A stretch of DNA of 64,000 bases. It comes from Rhabditoides inermis. Taxonomy: Eukaryota > Nematoda > Chromadorea > Rhabditida > Rhabditidae. This document shows, piece by piece, positions 58,880-64,000 of this stretch. The notes under the pieces are model-generated. The model was given only the letters and a program-made list of their open reading frames with translations, had not been told where the DNA came from and did no database searches. The stretch covers positions 19,422 through 83,421 of the forward strand of contig CAWZYM010000237.1 in NCBI GenBank assembly GCA_963966185.1, written 5' to 3'. Position numbers and translations under genes: made by a program. Within the stretch, counting starts at the first letter, position 1. Each line of letters opens with the position of its first letter.

Positions 58880-59608
58880 TCGATATCCGGAGCCGTTCAC
58901 TTTTAAACGATTAAGGATAAGGAGGAGCCAAATAAACCTGTCGGAAATGCACTCAACGGAGTTTCTGGGAGATTCTCAGTGCTCCATTTTATTATAGAGA
59001 CGTTCCGACGTTTTCAGTAGTTTCAGCATGTTTGGTTTGCTCTAGACGTCTATCTATAGTGCTATCAACGATATTTTGACTGGATATCGAACAAAGTGCT
59101 CCATGGAGAGCCTCTGGAGCTCAAATGACAAATATGGTGTTCCGTGAGTTCAAACTTGTTTTAAATGCATAAACAGAAAGAAAAAAAAACAGGAAAAAAA
59201 ACAACAAACACAAATCGGTGTGTTTTTTTAGAATAGTGTTTGAAAGCGTGCACTTTTTAACGGTAAGAGCAGATGGTTTTGCTCCGAAAAGAGTGCCTTG
59301 ATACCAAGACTAGGCACATTTTAAAAATTCCCGAAAAGGGTTGAACTTTTGATATCGCGAAAAGGGATATACGAGAGCAAAAGAGGTTTTCGGTAGTGCG
59401 ACTCGTATATTGAAAACTTGCAAAAAGGGTTGCGGTCACTGATACCCAAAAAGGGTTAGGATTTTCTACTTCAGTATATCTCAAAAAGGGTTGACACTTT
59501 CGAATTTACAAGAGTGTGTGATTGGTTTTGTCGATTAAATTTCAGGTAAAGCCGTACGGTTGGTCCCTTCTTCCCACCAACCTCGATTAGAGCACGGAAG
59601 GGGGGGTG
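58880..59608 (-). repeat. Module L, copy 5
   Basis: Mirror of 25302-26030. It differs by TTTTTAACGGTAAGAG for TTTTCGCTAAGAG (59255), a change shared with the copy at 62805 but not with 25650, so the two flanks of the second core are each other's closest relatives at this site. Confidence 0.85.
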
Positions 59609-59828
59609 GGCAGACGCGGGCCACGTCCTCAGCCGAACGGGAATTTGCCTTGTAGGTGACACCCTGAAATCCAACCATGCCAACCTATTCTACTGTGCTG
59701 TCTGGCTTCTCACTCCTGTTTGAGCTGCTCCTCGGACTTGCCCACACAGGCCACCTCGGGATGGGTGTACGCGACTGACGGAATACAGTCGTAGTCCATG
59801 TGCACGACTCCTCCGCCAAAAAGCGCGC
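59609..59828 (-). pseudogene. DLD fragment, copy in second core (left side)
   Basis: Minus-strand piece A (59714-59828) reads [26 protein letters not shown], keeping the family form YTHPE. One G is missing at the piece A/intron border (CAGGAGTGAGAAG). Piece B ends GTCTGCCCAC with an extra C, which breaks the VCH codons. The 50-base intron is present. Confidence 0.88.
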
Positions 59829-60272
59829 CTAAACAGACACGTCAGTACACAGTGTACAATGGTCACAATATAGAAAGCATACGCGGCACGAAATCAATCA
59901 ATGACACAAGTGACAGCGAGGCGAGAGAGTACTGTCAAACAAAGAAACGACAGAGGATTATGCGCACAAAGAAAAGAGTTAATGAAAAGATATTAAAAAA
60001 GGTAGAGAAAAGAGGAGAGCGAGAGCGAGAGAGAGGAGAGAGAGAGAGAGAGAGAGAAGAGGAGGAGAGAGAGAGGAGATAGAGAGAGAGAGAGAGAGAG
60101 GAGACAGAGACAGAGACAGAGAATCAATAAGAAATAAAACATGGAGGATGAAGAAGAAACAAAGCGTAAGGAAGAATGAATCGTGTGAGAACAAGGTCCG
60201 ACCCTCGATCAATCGATCGATCAGTGCGAGGTGAGGACCCTCGATCGATTGACAAAACACAAGTACGACGAA

Positions 60273-60321
<49 letters not shown>

Positions 60322-60350
60322 CAAGAGGAGAGAGACTGCAAGAGGGGGAG
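59829..60350 (-). repeat. Core cassette flank with GA tracts, second core
   Basis: Mirror of 24571-25078. It ends abruptly at GACTGCAAGAGGGGGAG, after which the sequence is that of 23131 in direct orientation. Confidence 0.85.
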
Positions 60351-61288
60351 GGGTACTCGCGCAGGATCATTTAGTCGAACCGACCGCACAGCGCGGGGAA
60401 AGAAGAAATAATAATAAGTATAAAGATAAGGAGTCGAGTAGGAGGATAAGGAGTATAATAATAAGGAGTCGAGTATCAAACGCTAAAATATAAAGTGTGT
60501 ATGTGTGTGTGTGAGTGAGAGAGATAGAGTAATGTGAGTGTGGCTGCGCGCGGAAAGTGGAGACCAGCTGGGTGGGTATGTGGCTGATAACTCGAATCAC
60601 TCTCCCTCATTGATCCAAGTTCACGCGCAGCCACACTCACTCCGACATTTCATTGTCACCCTTTTAAGCAGTTATCAGTTGAAAACTTTTGACCAAATTT
60701 TCTGGCGCCAAGTTGGCTTGGCCAATGACGATCGAGAAGAGCATATCGAGAGGTCAAATTTTTTGGTCAAAAATTTTCAACTGTAACAGCTTTAGACACC
60801 ACGTCATTTTCTATCTTCTATCCCTCCTCCCACTCCCACTTCTATGTTGTTTAGTGTGTCTTTTCCTTGTGCACTCCCCCCCTACTCTCCATTCTCTACC
60901 GTTTGATTTGATTATAATGCTTTTTGATTATAATCTTTTTCGCCGTACTTGTGTTATGTTGATCGATTGATTTGTTGCCTAAATGGGATGATGTCTTTTC
61001 TTTTCGTTCTCACACGTCTCGTTGTCAGGGGTCCTCACCTCGCACTGTTTGATCGATCGAGGGCCGGACCTTGTTCTCACACAGATCATTCTTCCTCTTG
61101 CCTTGTCTCTTCTCCATCTTCCTTCCGATCCCCCATCCAGTCTTATTGCTTTCTATATCGATTCATTTTTCATGTCTCGTTTTCTTTTTCGCTTTTCGCA
61201 GGTTCGTGTATTGATCGATTCTGTCGGTGTCATCGACTCTACTTGTAGAAAGGGCGACGGTCGGTTCAATCTCGAATTGAGGTGACGC

Positions 61289-61609
61289 ATCTGCCATCTC
61301 CATTCCTTCCCTCTCCCCCTACTCACCTCCCCCTCTCCCCCCTCCCCCTCTCCCTCTCCCCCTCTCCCCCTCCCCCTCTCTCCCCCCCGCTCTCTCTCCC
61401 CTCTCCTCTCTCTCCCCTCTCCCTCTCTCTCCCCTCTTCCCTCTCCCCCTCCCCCCCTCTCCCCCTCCCCCCTCTTCCCCTCTCCCCCCTCTCCCCCCTC
61501 TCCCCCTCTCCCTCTCTCATCCCCTCTCCCTCTCTCTCCTCCCCTCTCCCTCTCTCTCCCCTCTCACCTCTCCCTCTCCCTCTCCCCCTCTTGCAGTCTC
61601 TCTCCTCTT

Positions 61610-61655
<46 letters not shown>

Positions 61656-61703
61656 TCTCCACTCCCCCTCTCCCTCTCCCCCTCTTGCAGTCTCTCTCCT
61701 CTT

Positions 61704-61759
<56 letters not shown>

Positions 61760-61850
61760 TCTCCACTCCCCTCTCCCTCTCCCCCTCTTGCAGTCTCTCT
61801 CCTCTTGCTCTCTCTTTCTCTCTCTCTCATCTCTCTCTCTCTCTCTCTTT
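61289..61850. repeat. Polypyrimidine block, second core
   Basis: Counterpart of 24061-24650, about 30 bases shorter overall, with the same CTTGCAGTCTCTCTCC linkers. Confidence 0.9.
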
Positions 61851-62232
61851 CGTCGTACTTGTGTTTTGTTAATCGATCGAGGGTCCTCACCTCGCACTGA
61901 TCGATCGATTGATCGAGGGTCGGACCTTGTTCTCACACGATTCATTCTTCCTTACGCTTTTTTTTCTTCTTCATCCTCCATGTTTTATTTCTTATTGATT
62001 CTCTGTCTCTCTCTTTCTCTCTCTCTCTCTCGCTCTCGCTCTCCTCTTTTTCTCTCCTTTCTTAAATATCTTTTCATTAACTCTTTTCTTTGTGCGCATA
62101 ATCCTCTTTCGTTTCTTTTGTTTGACAGTACTCTCTCGTCTCGCTGTCACTTGTGTCCATTGATTGATTTCGTGCCGCGTATGCTTTCTATATTGTGACT
62201 ATTGTACACTGTGTACTGACGTTGTCTTTTAG

Positions 62233-62458
62233 GCGCGCTTTTTGGCGGTGGAGTCGTGCACATGGACTACGACTGTATTCCGTCAGTCCGCGTACACCCA
62301 TCCCGAGGTGGCCTGTGTGGGCAAGTCCGAGGAGCAGCTCAAACAGGAGGTGAGAAGCCAGACAGCACAGTAGAATAGGTTGGCATGGTTGGATTTCAGG
62401 GTGTCACCTACAAGGCAAATTCCCGTTCGGCTGAGGACGTGGCCCGCGTCTGCCACCC
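62233..62458 (+). pseudogene. DLD fragment, copy in second core (right side)
   Basis: Piece A (62233-62349) contains an extra C in CAGTCCGCGTAC, shifting the frame between CIPSV and YTHPE. YTHPE itself is conserved. The intron is 62350-62399 and piece B 62400-62458 reads GVTYK, ANSR, SAEDVARVCH before a C run. The acceptor is GTCTTTTAG instead of GTCTGTTTAG. Confidence 0.88.
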
Positions 62459-63195
62459 CCCCCCCCCTTCCGTGCTCTATCGAGGTGGGTGGGAAGAAGG
62501 GGACCAACCGTACGGCTTTACCTGAAATTTAATCGACAAAACCAATCTGACACTCTTGAAATTCGAAAGTGTCAACCCCTTTTTGAGATATACGAAGTAG
62601 AAAATCCTAACCCTTTTTTGGGTATCAGTGGACCGCAACCCTTTTGCAAGTTTTCAATATACGAGTCGCACTACCGAAAACCTCTTTTGCTCTCGTATAT
62701 CCCTTTTCGCGATTATCAAAAGTTCAAACCCTTTTCGGGAATTTTTTAAAATGTGCCTAGTCTTGGTATCAAGGCACTCTTTTCGGAGCAAAACCATCTG
62801 CTCTTACCGTTAAAAAAGTGCACGCTTTCAAACACTATTCTAAAAAAAACACACCGATTTGTGTTTGGTTGTTTTTTTCCTGTTTTTTTTTTTCTTTCTG
62901 TTTATGCATTTAAAACAAGTTTGAACTCACGGAACACCATATTTGTCATTTGAGCTCCAGAGGCTCTCCATGGAGCACTTTGTTCGATATCCAGTCAAAT
63001 ATCGTTGATAGCACTATAGATAGACGTCTAGAGCAAACCAAACATGCTGAAACTACTGAAAACGTCGGAACGTCCTCTATAATAAATGGAGCACTGAGAA
63101 TCTCCCAGAAACTCCGTTGAGTGCATTTCCGACAGGTTTATTTGGCTCCTCCTTATCCTTATCGTTTAAAAGTGAACGGCTCGGATATCGATCGA
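62459..63195 (+). repeat. Module L, copy 6
   Basis: As 25302-26030, with the CCGTTAAAAAAGTGC variant at 62806-62821 shared with copy 5. Confidence 0.85.
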
Positions 63196-64000
63196 TGGCT
63201 GTGCTTGCACTATATATACACAATGGTTGAGGTACGAGATGAGTGACGGTTCTCGTTTATCAACTATTCGAGGAGGAGGCTACTGACAATATTTTGAAAT
63301 TGTGATGGTGGTGGATGTGACATGTGAAAATGAGATGGTATGCATTGAACAAGTGTTCACATTTTGCATGTGTACCTTGGTATGGTTCGGTCACATGTGT
63401 CATGTAGTAGTGTTATGTAGCGTGTGAGTGTTGTTGTGATTTGTGATGTGAGGGATGCGGATGAGGGACTGCTTGAGTTATTGTGGTGTTAATTGGATCT
63501 GAGTGGACATGATGGGGTGAGTTGGAGGGAGTAGGGTTGGAGGGAACCGTACACGGTCGACTCGACAGTGAAGAAAGTGGCGTCGAGAGTTGAGAGCGAA
63601 GATGGTCCGCCGACGCATTGGTAGCAGTGTCAACTTGCGTGTCATGTCTACACTGTGTGTGATGTACATTGGTCTGTTTCAATACACAATATGTACATGA
63701 ATTATCGATTCTGGATAAACATTTGATTTGGAAAGAATACACTCATGGAGCAGTACGGAGCTCCTTATCGAGAGTACAGTCGTCAAACTAATCAATGGAG
63801 CGTAGTAGGTAGCTTTTGTGATTGTGGAATTGGGAAGGAGGATAAGACGATACTAGTCGATACATATGCACAGCTGGGCGGATGTCTCTTCCAACATATT
63901 TCTTTCGATGCGACATGCGAGTCCACATTTGCGATTTGTGTGCTCCAGTGACGTGTGACAGAATGACGTCATGATAGTGACGTCATCACACGGGTTTTAA
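63196..64000 (+). repeat. Module R, copy 4 (cut by window end)
   Basis: As 26031-26842. By analogy with the other copies, a further satellite array in array-G orientation is expected just beyond the window. Confidence 0.8.

Larger units (their letters stand above)
43783..60350 (-). repeat. Giant palindrome, right arm
   Basis: Carries T', minisatellite, Q', MITE, P', array H, R, L, DLD exons and GA tract, the reverse of the left arm. Arm-specific changes are the 4332-bp element at 46228-50559 and fewer satellite units in H. Confidence 0.85.
60351..64000 (+). repeat. Direct duplicate, copy 2 (other copy 23131-26842)
   Basis: Parallel to 23131-26842 for its whole length and cut by the window end just after the double CRE-like motif (63964-63985). 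It forms the right half of a palindrome with 57960-60350, with a spacer of about 1.4 kb (60351-61780). Confidence 0.9.

Noticed and set aside
24571..60350. Palindrome as a missed-adapter sequencing artefact
   Set aside because: The arms differ in satellite number, a transposon with target duplication and local substitutions. It should still be verified with raw reads.

Overview
This is repeat-dominated DNA from a multicellular eukaryote, with no intact host gene that I can certify. GT-AG signals bounding introns of about 30-280 bases, an LTR-retrotransposon end, MITE-like elements, long CT/GA tracts and a dihydrolipoamide dehydrogenase (DLD) gene fragment with a 50-base intron point to a small-intron invertebrate. 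The DLD fragment (NAGEMI, AEDVARVCHPHP) makes a nematode my best guess, not a demonstrated one.

Layout. 1-1424: 3' end of an LTR retrotransposon (open frame, polypurine tract, LTR). 1425-5114: low-copy DNA with a tRNA-like foldback, small hairpins and a possible three-exon spliced ORF. 5115-18575: tandem array E, ten units of about 1.14-1.41 kb. 18576-26955: an inverted-repeat 'core' cassette (modules R and L, GA/CT tracts, DLD fragments) with two MITEs. 26956-32098: array G (about 1.15 kb units), opposite in orientation to E. 32105-33689: modules P and Q. 33690-38722: a 93-bp minisatellite. 38723-40356: module T with a tRNA-like sequence and a second, diverged DLD fragment. 40357-43045: more of the 93-bp minisatellite. 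43046-43782: unique spacer. From 43783 the layout runs backwards: T', minisatellite (split by a 4.33-kb TIR element that itself contains a second copy), Q', P', array H and a second core. It breaks off inside a third R module at 64000.

Main result. The window is organised around a giant imperfect palindrome, left arm about 24571-40356 and right arm about 43783-60350, separated by about 3.4 kb. At 60350/60351 the sequence switches to a direct copy of 23131-26842, which creates a further palindrome (57960-60350 against 61781-64000). The arms differ in satellite copy number and in a transposon insertion with a 3-bp target duplication, so this is not a simple copy of one read. Every core cassette carries pieces of a DLD gene with splice sites, so host-gene fragments have been amplified together with the repeats.

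Very long open frames in the 93-bp minisatellite (up to 1368 codons) and in the CT tracts come from repeat periodicity and are not called as genes. Single-base indels are common in 40.4-43.0 kb and 50.6-53.5 kb, so residual assembly error is likely there. All homology statements were made by eye.
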